A stretch of 64,000 nt of DNA from Aphanocapsa lilacina HA4352-LM1 (GCA_019359725.1 JAHHGR010000003.1:62001-126000); one strand, 5' to 3'. Positions 38,732 to 47,450 are shown, counted from the stretch's first letter. Notes: generated from the letters alone by a model not told the origin. Program-made: numbers and translations.

Positions 38732-39449
38732 GTTGGCGATCGGGGTTTAGGGCGCTAGCCCAGTCGATCTGTCTGAGCACGCCACGCAGCAGGGCGACTT
38801 CCTGGGCGGTGAGGTTTGCGCGATTAAATAGGCGGCGAAACTTTTCGAGTTTGCGCTGCGCAGTGTGCGGCTGCAAATACCCAATCCCCAAAAGCGTCCT
38901 CTCCAGATGAGCATAAAAACCTTTCAGCGCCTCCGCTTCAGGCATCGGCTCGCTCTGGAGGACAGGCGGGGGAGGCTCGCTGTCTAAAAAAAGCGCATAG
39001 GCACAGATTCCCACGGCTTGCGCCAGATTGAGCGAGGAGTAAGCCGCACCGGTGGGAATCTGCACGGTGCGCTGACAGTAAGCAAGTTCTTCGTTGCTGA
39101 GACCGCGATCTTCAGGACCGAACACGTAAGCTGCCATGCCTTCGCCCGCGCCCAACCAGCGCGCGCCCTCGGCAGGGGAAAGAGGCAGGTCACTCACTGT
39201 GCGGGTACGGGCCGTGGTGCCGACCACCCGCGTGCAATTTGCCACAGCCTGCGAGAGCGTTGGCACGATGCGGGCACCTTCCAGCACATCCGCCGCGTGC
39301 ACAGCCATATGGCGCGCCTCTTCGTCCTCAGGCGAGCACTCGGGAGCCACCAGCCACAACCCGGAGAGATCAAAATTTTTCATCACCCGGGCGATAGCCC
39401 CCAGGTTCCGTGCTCCCTGCGTTGCCACCAGGACGATGCGGACGTTCAA
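38709..39449 (-). CDS. trmJ: SPOUT RNA methyltransferase (TrmH/TrmJ family)
   Basis: 246 residues. The N-terminal strand NVRIVLVATQGARNLGAIAR begins the knotted SPOUT domain, with VVGTTARTRTVSDLPLS, YVFGPEDRGLSNEELAYC (motif 2, Gly-rich loop) and QIPTGAAYSSLNLAQAVGI (motif 3, SAM-binding knot) following. Members methylate ribose at tRNA position 32 or rRNA. The C-terminal extension (about 160-246) is helical, as in TrmJ. The start is a TTG with AGGA 10 nt upstream; no ATG is available in frame. The end lies in a heptanucleotide repeat. Confidence 0.82.
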   Translation of the reverse strand: MNVRIVLVATQGARNLGAIARVMKNFDLSGLWLVAPECSPEDEEARHMAVHAADVLEGARIVPTLSQAVANCTRVVGTTARTRTVSDLPLSPAEGARWLGAGEGMAAYVFGPEDRGLSNEELAYCQRTVQIPTGAAYSSLNLAQAVGICAYALFLDSEPPPPVLQSEPMPEAEALKGFYAHLERTLLGIGYLQPHTAQRKLEKFRRLFNRANLTAQEVALLRGVLRQIDWASALNPDRQLPLTPDP

Positions 39450-39617
39450 GTGTGCTGGATCCTGCTCCTTGCAGGCATCCTACACCAATCGGTACCAATC
39501 TGCGGCGCGCTGCTACGTTCGCTCCCAGTCCTGCGTTTCTCGATGTAGTATATTTTTAAACATGGACATTTGCTCCCTTGCACATCACTTTGAGGTGGAA
39601 TTTGGATATTACTTTAG

Positions 39618-39708
39618 CCCTGATCTGTCAGACATGGATGAAACGTTAATGTCTCGTGGGCTGAAACGCCCTGCCTTCGTTGAAAAGTCTCAATATGACA
39701 GATCAGGG
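39618..39708. repeat. 13-bp perfect inverted repeats at the truncation point of araC remnant
   Basis: CCCTGATCTGTCA at 39618-39630 and TGACAGATCAGGG at 39696-39708 are exact inverted copies 65 nt apart, a 91-bp unit like a MITE or the ends of a deleted IS. The broken AraC frame opens inside the right copy, just after its TGA. No clear target duplication flanks it. Confidence 0.6.
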
Positions 39709-39713
39709 ATAGG

Positions 39714-40173
39714 ATGCTGGTTCAGGCCCTGCGGCTGCATCTGGCGGAAGGGTTGAGAGGCGGCGTCGGGTGGCTCTTCGCCCTGGCAGATGAACAGATG
39801 GGCGCGGCGATCAACTCTATGCACGACGATCCGGCCTATCGCTGGACATTACAGGAGCTGGCGGAGCGTGCTGGCGTGTCGCGATCGACCTTTGCCCTGA
39901 AATTCAAAGAGACGGTTGGGGCGTCACCCATGGCATACCTGACGCGCTGGCGAATGCTGCTCGCTGGGGACAGGCTGGCGAATTCCAGCGATCCCGTTTC
40001 CGTCATCGCCCTGGCGCTCGGCTACGAATCCGAAAGCGCCTTCAGCCACAGCCTTCAAGAGGGTCATGGGCTGTTCGCCACGGCTATATAGCCGTGGCCG
40101 GAATCCGGCTTCTCCTTCCCATAGTGAGGGGGCAGCCGCCCGCGCCAATCGGCTCGAACCTATCGCAGGTTGA
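39714..40173 (+). pseudogene. AraC-family regulator remnant, truncated and frameshifted
   Basis: The C-terminal half of an AraC regulator survives: VGWLFALADEQMGAAINSMH, then a first helix-turn-helix LQELAERAGVSRSTFALKFK, ASPMAYLTRWRM and the second GYESESAFSH. The effector-binding cupin domain is missing; the frame begins immediately inside a 13-bp inverted repeat. One extra C at 40052-40053 shifts the frame: read as is, it ends at 40091 after SLQEGHGLFATAI, but shifting gives SFKRVMGCSPRLYSRGRN, the expected C-terminus, through to a stop at 40173. Both lesions argue for an inactive gene. Confidence 0.8.
40077..40098. repeat. 22-bp perfect palindrome at the end of the araC remnant
   Basis: The sequence from 40077 to 40098 is its own reverse complement, centred on CTATATAG with GCCACGG/CCGTGGC arms. 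It lies in the shifted C-terminal codons of the araC remnant. Confidence 0.7.
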
Positions 40174-40195
40174 TAGGCGCGGTTGGCGGCTCCCC
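40129..40195. repeat. Long imperfect stem-loop downstream of the araC remnant
   Basis: GGGG plus AGCCGCC (40129-40140, one bulged C) pairs with GGCGGCT plus CCCC (40185-40195). Inside, CCTATC at 40159-40164 pairs with GATAGG at 40172-40177, and CGCGCC can pair with GGCGCG. It may be an IS end, a structured RNA or a bidirectional terminator between the remnant and the reductase gene. Confidence 0.5.
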
Positions 40196-40274
40196 AGGCA
40201 TCCGATCCCCTTCAACGAACAGAAGAAGTTGCTCAAGAGTAGTTTATGGCAGCTGCTACTTCCCGGATAGATTC

Positions 40275-40991
40275 TCAGTAAGAGCAGAATCGCTCGGTGC
40301 GCAGGTGGGCCGGGTCAAAGCCCTGCTCCAGAAGTGCCCGTTTGATTTCGTCCACCCGGTCTTCGACGGCGCAAATATCGACCTGGAGCGCCTCGGGGCG
40401 TTTGATAAAGGCGGCTACGGCCGCCTCGGCGCTGCCCGGCTCGAATTCTTCGCCGGCCCCGGTGCGTACCGTCGGAATATAGCGAAACTTGAGATTGTGG
40501 GCAGCCAGGTCCTTCCAGAGCGCATGGTAGGCAATCTCGCCCGGGTCGTTGCCGCCATAAAAAAGCCAGACGTTGGGAGGGTCTTCCTGCGCAAACAGCC
40601 ACTCGATATGGGACTTGATGGGTGCGATCCCCGAGCCCTCGGCGACGTAGACCACATCGCGCTCGGGCACCGATTCGAGGGTCATCATGCCGTAGGGACC
40701 GCGCAACTCGATAGTATCGCCGGGTTTGAGCTGGCACATAAAATTGGAGGCCCAGCCCACCCGGGAGATGCACAGTTCAATCTCCGGCACCAGCGCGGGA
40801 GTGGAGGCAATCGAATAAATCTTGGTGAAGATGCGGCCCTCGCGCTCGAAGCGCGGCCAGACCGCCTGGCCGGGCAAGAACTGAAAGGACGCCTTTCCTT
40901 CGAGCGCCAGGTAAATCGACCAGATGGTCGGGGTCATCTGCAGGGTGCAGAGCACGTTGGCCCGGTAGTCGGCGGGTGCAATGGTGATCAT
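40275..40991 (-). CDS. Ferredoxin-NADP reductase-like flavoprotein
   Basis: 238 residues from the ATG at 40991 (an upstream ATG at 41030 would give 251). An FAD-binding barrel reads PGQAVWPRFEREGRIFTKIYSIASTPAL in two parts, where the RxYS-like KIYSIAS contacts FAD, and GDTIELRGPYGMMTL follows. The NAD(P) domain has VYVAEGSGIAPIKSHIEWLF, VWLFYGGND and the terminal AHLRTERFCSY, whose last aromatic stacks on FAD in the family. It moves electrons between NAD(P)H and a partner such as a ferredoxin or oxygenase; the partner is unknown. No ribosome-binding site decides the start. Confidence 0.78.
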   Translation of the reverse strand: MITIAPADYRANVLCTLQMTPTIWSIYLALEGKASFQFLPGQAVWPRFEREGRIFTKIYSIASTPALVPEIELCISRVGWASNFMCQLKPGDTIELRGPYGMMTLESVPERDVVYVAEGSGIAPIKSHIEWLFAQEDPPNVWLFYGGNDPGEIAYHALWKDLAAHNLKFRYIPTVRTGAGEEFEPGSAEAAVAAFIKRPEALQVDICAVEDRVDEIKRALLEQGFDPAHLRTERFCSY

Positions 40992-41063
40992 CGGGCAGAA
41001 GCGGGTGGCGGTTGGACGTTGACGGCCCATTGGCGTCTGTGTAAGTATGAAAAATGCACGTCT

Positions 41064-41136
41064 GGGGCTATAGCTCAGCTGGTAGAGCGCCGCAATGGCA
41101 TTGCGGAGGTCAGCGGTTCGAGCCCGCTTAGCTCCA
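41064..41136 (+). tRNA. tRNA-Ala (anticodon GGC)
   Basis: Acceptor GGGGCTA pairs with TAGCTCC (one G-T), followed by discriminator A. D arm GCTC-AGCTGGTA-GAGC, anticodon arm CCGCA-ATGGCAT-TGCGG with anticodon GGC at loop positions 34-36, variable AGGTC, and T arm AGCGG-TTCGAGC-CCGCT. All stems are intact and the CCA is not encoded. It lies divergently between the reductase and glycosyltransferase genes. Confidence 0.95.
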
Positions 41137-41157
41137 TTGTCCACCCCCAATTGGCTT

Positions 41158-42144
41158 TCAGGCGACCGGCGTTTTGGCCAAGAGCTTGATGGCCGCCGCG
41201 GCAACCGTTTCGACCGGGATGCGCTCGACTTTGTCGCGCTCGGTCGAAACGAGTGCGACGTACTTGGGCTCCTCCGGCAGCAGCTTGGTGGGCAGGGTGG
41301 GGCCAAATAGAGCCACCAGGGGCGTGCCGGTGGCCACCGCCAGATGCATCGGCGCCGAGTCGACGCACAACAGCAGGCGCGAGCGCTCGATGAGGGCGGT
41401 GAGCTTCCCGACGTCCGGGGGCTGGATAAAGCGGGCCTGATCCGCCAGTTCCCCCTTGATGGCCGTCACCAGTTCGCTGTCGTCCGGCCCCTGGACGACA
41501 TAGAACGGCAGGTCCGCTTCTTTGGCAAGCAGTTTCTGCACCACCTGCGCCCATTGGGCGGCGGGGTAGAGCTTGCGGATACCCTTTAGTTCGGCGAGCT
41601 TGCTGGCCCCCGGGTGCAACAACAGGGGCTTGCGCCCGCCCAGCGAGGCGAGGGCCTGGGTGGCCCAGCGCTCGTCCTCGGAGTTGACTGCAGCCTGGGG
41701 CGGGGTGAAGGCGCGCTGGATGCCAAAACCCTGCAGCAGGTCGTGGTACATGTGCGCCGCGTACTGATCGCGGTTTAGCGGCACCGAGTCGGTCAAAAAC
41801 CGTTCGGTGATCCAGGCGCTGTAGCCCACCCGCTTCGGGATGCCGGTCATCCACAACAGCAGAGCGACAAGGCTGGAACTGCCCACCGAGAGCACCGCGT
41901 CGTAGCGCCGATCGCGCAGGATGCCGATCAGATTCATCCAGTCCGCCAGACTCGGGTCGGCCTTAAAGTCGAAGGTCAGCGTTTCGTTGACACTCGGGCA
42001 CACCCGGTAGGCGCCCTGCGAACGGGGTTCGACGACAACCTCGATGCGCGACTGGGCGAAGCGCTCGCGCAGTCCCCGCAGGGTCGGAAAAAAGAGCACC
42101 TGGTCCCCGATGCCGCCGGGATTGAGAGCAAGGATGCGGGTCAT
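41158..42144 (-). CDS. Glycosyltransferase family 9 (heptosyltransferase-like)
   Basis: 328 residues in two Rossmann domains. The N-terminal ILALNPGGIGDQVLFFPTLR is the acceptor-side signature, and the C-terminal domain has PLLLHPGASKLAELK, LLCVDSAPMHLAVATGTPLV and ALFGPTLP, the sugar-nucleotide site of heptosyltransferases (GT9). It probably adds a heptose or related sugar to lipopolysaccharide or another glycan in the cytoplasm. The gene is alone on this strand, between tRNA-Ala and a small membrane gene. Confidence 0.85.
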   Translation of the reverse strand: MTRILALNPGGIGDQVLFFPTLRGLRERFAQSRIEVVVEPRSQGAYRVCPSVNETLTFDFKADPSLADWMNLIGILRDRRYDAVLSVGSSSLVALLLWMTGIPKRVGYSAWITERFLTDSVPLNRDQYAAHMYHDLLQGFGIQRAFTPPQAAVNSEDERWATQALASLGGRKPLLLHPGASKLAELKGIRKLYPAAQWAQVVQKLLAKEADLPFYVVQGPDDSELVTAIKGELADQARFIQPPDVGKLTALIERSRLLLCVDSAPMHLAVATGTPLVALFGPTLPTKLLPEEPKYVALVSTERDKVERIPVETVAAAAIKLLAKTPVA

Positions 42145-42193
42145 GGGTGTTGCGAAACCTCGTTAACCAAGACCCATTCTAAGGCGGCAATCC

Positions 42194-42436
42194 TCAAGTC
42201 TCGCTGTAGCGCGCAATTCCGAAGACGTAGATGCCGTGGGCCGCCAGGGCGAGCGCCCACAATCCCAAAAGCCACCCCTGCCAGGGCCACTCGGCGTTGT
42301 AGAAGCGCGCGAAAAACGCCACCCCCGAGTTGACGGCGGCAAAGACGCCCACGTGCAGGGCAAAGTTGATCTTGTCGCGCAGGGCGCGGTAGACGGGCGA
42401 GCGGGGATCCGGGGGCGAGGAGAGCTTGGGAGGCAT
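42194..42436 (-). CDS. Small 2TM-domain membrane protein
   Basis: 80 residues with two hydrophobic segments: NFALHVGVFAAVNSGVAFFA (about 25-44) and GWLLGLWALALAAHGIYVFG (about 54-73), separated by RFYNAEWPWQ. This matches the 2TM domain (DUF in several bacterial kinases and orphan proteins). It starts 3 nt downstream of the DnaJ-like gene's stop codon, so translation is coupled and the pair likely functions together. Role unknown. Confidence 0.7.
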   Translation of the reverse strand: MPPKLSSPPDPRSPVYRALRDKINFALHVGVFAAVNSGVAFFARFYNAEWPWQGWLLGLWALALAAHGIYVFGIARYSET

Positions 42437-42439
42437 GGT

Positions 42440-43381
42440 TTACGGGCTGTCGAAGCGGGCGCGGGGACGAAAGGACTCGGCGCGGGAGAGCTTCTCGTAC
42501 AGGTCGCGCTCCTCCGAGGACAGTGCCGTCGGCACCTCGATGCGGATTTTGACCAACTGATCGCCCCGGCTGCCCCCCCGGCGCGGCAGACCGCGGCCCG
42601 CGAGGCGCAAGGTGCGGCCGGTGGAGGTGCCGGCTGGGATCGTCACCCGCACGCGGCCGGTGAGGGTCGGCACTTCGACTTTGGTGCCGAGGGCCGCCTC
42701 GGCGGGGGTCAGGGGCACTTCACAGAGCAAATCGTCGCCATCGACCGTAAAAAACGGGTGGGCCTTGAGCTTGATGACCAGAAACAAATCGCCCCGGCCG
42801 CTGCCCTCGCCCGCCACCCGCACCTTGGTGCCTTCGTGGACCCCGGCGGGGATGTTGACCTCGACCACTTTGCCCGTGGCGGTGCGCACACGCTTTTTGG
42901 TGCCGTTCAACGCTTCTTCGAGCGTCAGTTCGAGGGGCATCTCGACATCTTCACTGCGGCCTGGGCGCTGGGTGGTGCGCACGTTCGCACGAGCCGTGCG
43001 CTCGCCGCCGCTTCCGCGCAGATTGCCCATCAGCGAATCGATAAATTCGTCGAAGCTGCCGAAGCGGCTGAAGTCAAAGTCGAATCCCTCGAAGCCCCCC
43101 CCGCCTGCCCCAGCCGGGGCGGTACCCCCCGCCGGGGTGCCGCCGGAGCGGCCCGCCTGTTGCCAGTAGCGGCCGTATTGATCGTAGCGGCTGCGCTTGC
43201 TCGGGTCGGAGAGCACCTCGTAGGCTTCGGAGATCGTCTTGAATTTTTCTTCCGCCTGCTTGTCGCCCGGATTGAGGTCGGGATGGAACTGCCGAGCCAG
43301 TTTGCGGTAGGTGCTTTTGATCTGCTGCTCATCGGCAGATTTAGGAACGCCCAGTATCTCGTAGTAGTCCCGATATTCCAT
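42440..43381 (-). CDS. DnaJ-like co-chaperone (CbpA type)
   Basis: 313 residues. J-domain 1-67 with HPD in [12 protein letters not shown] stimulates DnaK ATP hydrolysis. A Gly-rich segment ([20 protein letters not shown]) follows, then a C-terminal peptide-binding domain (about 150-290) with repeated [17 protein letters not shown] and [17 protein letters not shown] phrases. The CxxCxGxG zinc-finger of DnaJ is absent, so it is CbpA-type (type II). Upstream of the 2TM gene by 3 nt. Confidence 0.93.
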   Translation of the reverse strand: MEYRDYYEILGVPKSADEQQIKSTYRKLARQFHPDLNPGDKQAEEKFKTISEAYEVLSDPSKRSRYDQYGRYWQQAGRSGGTPAGGTAPAGAGGGGFEGFDFDFSRFGSFDEFIDSLMGNLRGSGGERTARANVRTTQRPGRSEDVEMPLELTLEEALNGTKKRVRTATGKVVEVNIPAGVHEGTKVRVAGEGSGRGDLFLVIKLKAHPFFTVDGDDLLCEVPLTPAEAALGTKVEVPTLTGRVRVTIPAGTSTGRTLRLAGRGLPRRGGSRGDQLVKIRIEVPTALSSEERDLYEKLSRAESFRPRARFDSP

Positions 43382-43450
43382 AGCGTTTCGATGTAATCGA
43401 GCGGATCTATTCCATCATAGGCGGTGGCTGCCCACGCCCGAAGCGCCGCC

Positions 43451-43606
43451 CTAGCGCGCTCGGCCGCGGCGACAGCGTTCGGAGCAGTACTTCACCTCGT
43501 CCCAACAGTCGGCCCACTTGCGCCGCCATTCAAAAGGCAAACCGCAGACCGCACAGATTTTGCTGGGCAGGTTGGACTTGGTATAGCGCCCCCGCCGCTC
43601 AGCCAT
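43451..43606 (-). CDS. DUF2256 zinc-ribbon protein
   Basis: 51 residues. Four cysteines in CAVCGLPFEWRRKWADCWDE and YCSERCRR form a small zinc ribbon, and the SNLPSKICAVCGLPFEWRRK phrase is that of DUF2256. The start overlaps the end of the aminotransferase gene by 8 nt. Short cyanobacterial-type protein of unknown function. Confidence 0.8.
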   Translation of the reverse strand: MAERRGRYTKSNLPSKICAVCGLPFEWRRKWADCWDEVKYCSERCRRGRAR

Positions 43607-44777
43607 GGCCGCTCCAGCGGTCGAGCCGTTCGACGGCGGCGGCCAGGGTCTGGTCGCTCTTGGCATAGCAAAAGCGCAAATTGCAGTTGGGATGACCCGG
43701 CGGCAAAAAACAATCCCCGGGCACCGCCGCGATCCCCGCTTCGACGGCGAGGCGTCCGGCCGCCTCCAGGGCGTTTTTGACCCCGAGCACGCCGGCATCG
43801 GTCCAGACATAATAAGCCCCAGCCGGTCGTACCGGCTCAAACCCGCTGCGGTACAGCGCCATCACCAACCGGTCGCGCTTGGCCTGGTAGAGGCGGCGCA
43901 AATCGGCGTAGTAGTCGGCAGGCGCTTCGAGGGCCGCGACGGCAGCATGCTGCATCGGGGCCGGAGCGCAGATGGTCAAAAAGTCGTGCAGCCTGCGGAT
44001 GGCGGCGGTCAAGGGCTCGGAGGCGATCACATAACCTAGCCTCCAGCCGGTCACACAAAAAGTCTTCGACAGCCCGCTGACTGTCACCGTGCGCTCGGCC
44101 ATCCCCGCGAGCGCGGCCAGCGAGATGTGCTCCGCCCCGTCGTAGAGGATGTACTCGTAAATCTCGTCGGTGATCGCGTAGGCGTCGTAGCGCTCGCAGT
44201 AGCGGGCCACCAGTTCCAGTTCCTGGCGCGACCAGACTTTGCCGGTCGGATTGGCGGGGTTGTTGACAATCACCACCCGGGGCGCAGTACCGGCAAAGGC
44301 CCGTTCGAGCACCGCCTCATCGACACGCCAATCCGGGGCACTGAGCGGCACATAGCGGGGCTTTGCCTCGACTGTGGCCAGATTCGGCCGGTAGTTCTCG
44401 TAAAAAGGCGAGAAGACCACAACTTCGTCGCCCGGGTCGAGCAATGCCATCAGCGCCAGATTAATCCCCTCGGTCGCTCCGCAACAGACCGTCACCTGTG
44501 TGGCCGGATCGACCGCCAGAGCGTTGTCTCTGGCACACTTGGCGGCGATCGCTTCGCGCAGTTGCGCGAGGCCCCACGGGTCACAGTACTGGTTGCAGTC
44601 GGCGGCGATCGCCCGCTGGGCCGCCTCCTTCAAAAAGGCGGGGGCCGCAAAATCCGGCAATCCCTGGGCCAAATTCAGTGCCCCGAGTTCGTCGCAGTAG
44701 CGCGAGGCGTCACGAATCAGCGAGGGAACAACCGCGAGGGCGCGCTCCGACAGACGATGCTTGACAGGTGGAACCAC
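43599..44777 (-). CDS. Class I/II PLP aminotransferase
   Basis: 392 residues, fold type I. The PLP lysine is expected in SGLSKTFCVTGWRLGY, with ITDEIYEYILYDG (Asp and Tyr contacts), VIVNNPANPTGKVWS and NLAQGLPDFAAP upstream. The pattern is that of kynurenine/glutamine or aspartate aminotransferases; the exact substrate pair cannot be read from the sequence. The start is GTG at 44777. Overlaps the DUF2256 start by 8 nt, so the two are likely co-translated. Confidence 0.85.
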   Translation of the reverse strand: MVPPVKHRLSERALAVVPSLIRDASRYCDELGALNLAQGLPDFAAPAFLKEAAQRAIAADCNQYCDPWGLAQLREAIAAKCARDNALAVDPATQVTVCCGATEGINLALMALLDPGDEVVVFSPFYENYRPNLATVEAKPRYVPLSAPDWRVDEAVLERAFAGTAPRVVIVNNPANPTGKVWSRQELELVARYCERYDAYAITDEIYEYILYDGAEHISLAALAGMAERTVTVSGLSKTFCVTGWRLGYVIASEPLTAAIRRLHDFLTICAPAPMQHAAVAALEAPADYYADLRRLYQAKRDRLVMALYRSGFEPVRPAGAYYVWTDAGVLGVKNALEAAGRLAVEAGIAAVPGDCFLPPGHPNCNLRFCYAKSDQTLAAAVERLDRWSGHG

Positions 44778-44807
44778 GAATAATGCCCAATCTCGACTGT
44801 AGGCATT

Positions 44808-45029
44808 CTAGTCGTTGGCCCATTCCTCGCGGCCCAGCAACTCGGCCAGGGGGTCGCAAAGCCGTACATCGAGCAATTCCAGCTCCTCGCACATTGCCTT
44901 CCATTCGGCGGGCGCATAAAAAGCGCCGAGCGCCGAGACCGGCTGGGAACGCAGCACCTTGCCGGCCTCGAGCCGGTGGCGCACTTCGCTGCGGATGTAG
45001 TCAATAGAGAATCGGACAGCCTGTGCCAT
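44808..45029 (-). CDS. DUF4327 family protein
   Basis: 73 residues: MAQAVRFSIDYIRSEVRHRL, a central EWKAMCEELELLDVRLCDPL and the end LLGREEWAND. This is the layout of DUF4327, a short cyanobacterial family whose members end in GREEW-x-ND. GAGG lies just upstream of the ATG. It precedes the aminotransferase gene by 30 nt. No function is known. Confidence 0.8.
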   Translation of the reverse strand: MAQAVRFSIDYIRSEVRHRLEAGKVLRSQPVSALGAFYAPAEWKAMCEELELLDVRLCDPLAELLGREEWAND

Positions 45030-45318
45030 ATACCTCGAACCCGTCGAACCTGTTAAAACGGTCTTCTATGCTGTAGTGAATTATACATTCTATTCAGTGG
45101 CAGCGGACCACCCCCCTGCGGTTCCCCGTCGGCCCACGGCGCTTGTAAGCCTTGTCATGCCACTATTGCAGCGTCGGGAGAACATTTTTCCGGCCTGACG
45201 CGGGGGGTGATCTATCGTGGGGAATGCCATCGCCTGGAGGAGGGGGCACCGATGAACGCAGGCAAAAAAATGTAGGTTTTGCATGCCCGGGCTGCACCGC
45301 CAACTTCAAACAGGTCCT
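45030..45318. other. Intergenic region with a strong ribosome-binding site before a 7-codon ORF
   Basis: 289 nt. GGAGGAGGGGG precedes ATG at 45252, which opens only MNAGKKM before TAG. This could be the start of a lost gene or a leader peptide. The rest holds a minus-strand promoter area for the DUF4327 gene and nothing else I can name. Confidence 0.35.
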
Positions 45319-46284
45319 TTAGGCAGCCGGTCCGCAGTCCGGCTGCAGACCGAGCGAGCGCAATTGCACCTTCAGCCGCTCCATCTGCTCGCGCAACTGC
45401 TCGGCCTCTTGCTCGGCCTGCTCGGCTCGATGCCGCTGCTGCTCCTCGGGAGTCGCGATCCATTGGCCCCGCTCGTCAAACCAGCGCAACCAGGGCCGTT
45501 CGAGCTTGAGCCAGAAGCCCCGCCACAGACCAATCCCAATCCCCAACTCCTCGAACCAGAAGCGGGGCTCAGCGAGCGTCACCTCCTGATAACGGATGCC
45601 GAGCAGTTGAAATAGCCGCATTCGACCGACATCCCCGTCAAAGACGATGTAGTAGGGCACCCGCAGGATGCGCTCGTAGACCTGCCACTTGGTCGGCGGT
45701 TCGTCCGCCCCGCGGCTCGACCGGCCAAGATCCTCCGCTTCTGTACTTGGTGAAAGAAACTCAATGACAACCGTTGGGGCGATCCCTTCTTGCCATAACA
45801 CGTAGCTGCGCCGCAGTTCCCGCTCTTCGTAAAGGCTAGGCACACCGATCACCGCAAACCAGTCCGGACGTTTGTACCAGAGCAGGTGGCGCAGGTCGTA
45901 GTAGAAATTCAGGTCGCTGGCGGTAAAAATCTCTTCCTGTGGGCAAGCTGTCGGCTGAAAGGTTGCTGAGAGCAGTTGCGGTTGGAGAATATGAAATTCG
46001 TCGGGCAAGCCTGGCTCCTCTAACGCTTCGCTCGGCAGGTCGTACATGGTGGGTAAGTGGTCTTTTGGCGAGGGTGGCGGTGCCGATTGAGTCATTAGGC
46101 TGGCTCCCCTTGTTTGTCTTTGCAATGATTCGAACATGATGGATGCGAAGGTCGATTCTGAGGTAAAGTAGCGCTCATCAAACACTTCTGGGCACCATTG
46201 ACGGAGATCGTGCTCGAACTGTTCGCCTGTGACCTCGGCGAAGTACTTCTCAATAATGGCTTTGGCCTCGCTGGGATCGATCAT
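45319..46284 (-). CDS. Uma2-family (DUF820) nuclease-like protein
   Basis: 321 residues in one open frame. From about residue 64 it is a Uma2 protein: RPDWFAVIGVPSLYEERELR and PTVVIEFLSPSTEAEDLGRS carry the PD-(D/E)xK-like core, KWQVYERILRVPYYIVFDG follows, and the C-terminus is a Gln/Glu-rich coiled coil. An internal ATG at 46095 (MTQSAPPPSP) has GGGGAG 8 nt upstream and is the better Uma2 start. The 63 residues before it (MIDPSEAKAIIEKYFAEVTG onward) look like a separate small cyanobacterial domain, so this is either a true fusion or two overlapping genes. Uma2 proteins are widespread in cyanobacteria with no settled role. Confidence 0.7.
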   Translation of the reverse strand: MIDPSEAKAIIEKYFAEVTGEQFEHDLRQWCPEVFDERYFTSESTFASIMFESLQRQTRGASLMTQSAPPPSPKDHLPTMYDLPSEALEEPGLPDEFHILQPQLLSATFQPTACPQEEIFTASDLNFYYDLRHLLWYKRPDWFAVIGVPSLYEERELRRSYVLWQEGIAPTVVIEFLSPSTEAEDLGRSSRGADEPPTKWQVYERILRVPYYIVFDGDVGRMRLFQLLGIRYQEVTLAEPRFWFEELGIGIGLWRGFWLKLERPWLRWFDERGQWIATPEEQQRHRAEQAEQEAEQLREQMERLKVQLRSLGLQPDCGPAA

Positions 46285-46319
46285 CGCCGGGATCTTCGGT
46301 GTCTTTCTATTTTGACCGG

Positions 46320-47450
46320 TCAGTTGCGCCCGTGCGCGGAGTCAATGCTGTCCAGCAGACTCACCTGCTCGAAGCGCTGGGGCGGCGCATAGCCCAGGTG
46401 GCGGTAGGCGGCGGGGGAGGCCATCCGGCCGCGGGCGGTGCGCAGCAGGTAGCCGATTTGCATCAGATAGGGCTCGTAGACCTCTTCGATGGTCTGGGTG
46501 TCTTCGCCGGTGGCGGCGGCAAGGGACTCGACGCCCACCGGGCCGCCGTTGTAATGCTCGATTAAGGTCGCAAGCAGGCGGCGGTCGGTCCAGTCGAGGC
46601 CGCGCGGGTCCACTTCGAATAATTCCAGCGCCGCACAGGCAACCGGCTCGGTGATCCGCCCGTCCCCTTCAACCTGGGCGTAGTCGCGCACGCGCTTGAG
46701 CAGCCGGTTGGCGATGCGCGGGGTGCCCCGGGCGCGGCGGGCGATCTCGGCGGCCCCGGGTTCATCTATTGGAATATTCAACAGGACAGCATTGCGGATG
46801 ACGATGCCTGCGAGTTCTTCGACATCGTAAAAGCGCAAGCGCTGGATAAGACCGAAGCGATCGCGCAGGGGCGAACTGAGGGCGCCCACGCGGGTGGTGG
46901 CCCCGATGAGCGTGAAGCGCGGCAGCGGCACGCTGGTGATGCGGGCGTTTTGTCCCTTGCCGATGGTGATGTCGAGGCGGTAATCCTCCATGGCCGGGTA
47001 GAGAATCTCCTCGGTAATCCGGGGCAGGCGGTGAATTTCGTCGATGAACAAAATGTCGCCGCGCTGGAGTTTGACGAGCAGACCCGCGATGTCGCGGGGT
47101 CGCTCGAGGGCGGGGGCAGTGGTGAGGTGAATCTGCACGTTCATCTCGCGGGCCAGAATCAGCGAAATGCTAGTCTTGCCCAGCCCCGGCGGTCCGTAAA
47201 ACAGCAGGTGATCGAGCGATTCGCCGCGACTTTTGGCGGCGGCCACGGCGATGCCCAGGACGGCTTTGAGATCTTTTTGACCGGCATAGTCGCCAAGACT
47301 CTTGGGCCTGAGGCTCTCCTCGTGCTGGTCCTCGTGGGCGCGCTCGGACTGCACCGCCGCGCGGGAGCGCTGGGCGGGTTCGGCGGGGGCGGTGCGCGAT
47401 TTGGCCGGTTCGCCCTCGGCTCCGGAAGGACGGGAGGAGATGATCGCCAT
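46320..47450 (-). CDS. ruvB: Holliday junction branch migration helicase RuvB
   Basis: 376 residues; AAA+ motor that drives branch migration with RuvA. Walker A GPPGLGKT, Walker [11 protein letters not shown], sensor 1 [10 protein letters not shown] with arginine finger SSPLRDRFG, and the winged-helix end [22 protein letters not shown] long Ala/Gly/Glu-rich N-terminal lead (about 50 residues) precedes the conserved [15 protein letters not shown] at 47450 with AGG about 8 nt upstream; the frame's TTG at 47456 is not needed. Divergent from ndhB. Confidence 0.95.
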   Translation of the reverse strand: MAIISSRPSGAEGEPAKSRTAPAEPAQRSRAAVQSERAHEDQHEESLRPKSLGDYAGQKDLKAVLGIAVAAAKSRGESLDHLLFYGPPGLGKTSISLILAREMNVQIHLTTAPALERPRDIAGLLVKLQRGDILFIDEIHRLPRITEEILYPAMEDYRLDITIGKGQNARITSVPLPRFTLIGATTRVGALSSPLRDRFGLIQRLRFYDVEELAGIVIRNAVLLNIPIDEPGAAEIARRARGTPRIANRLLKRVRDYAQVEGDGRITEPVACAALELFEVDPRGLDWTDRRLLATLIEHYNGGPVGVESLAAATGEDTQTIEEVYEPYLMQIGYLLRTARGRMASPAAYRHLGYAPPQRFEQVSLLDSIDSAHGRN

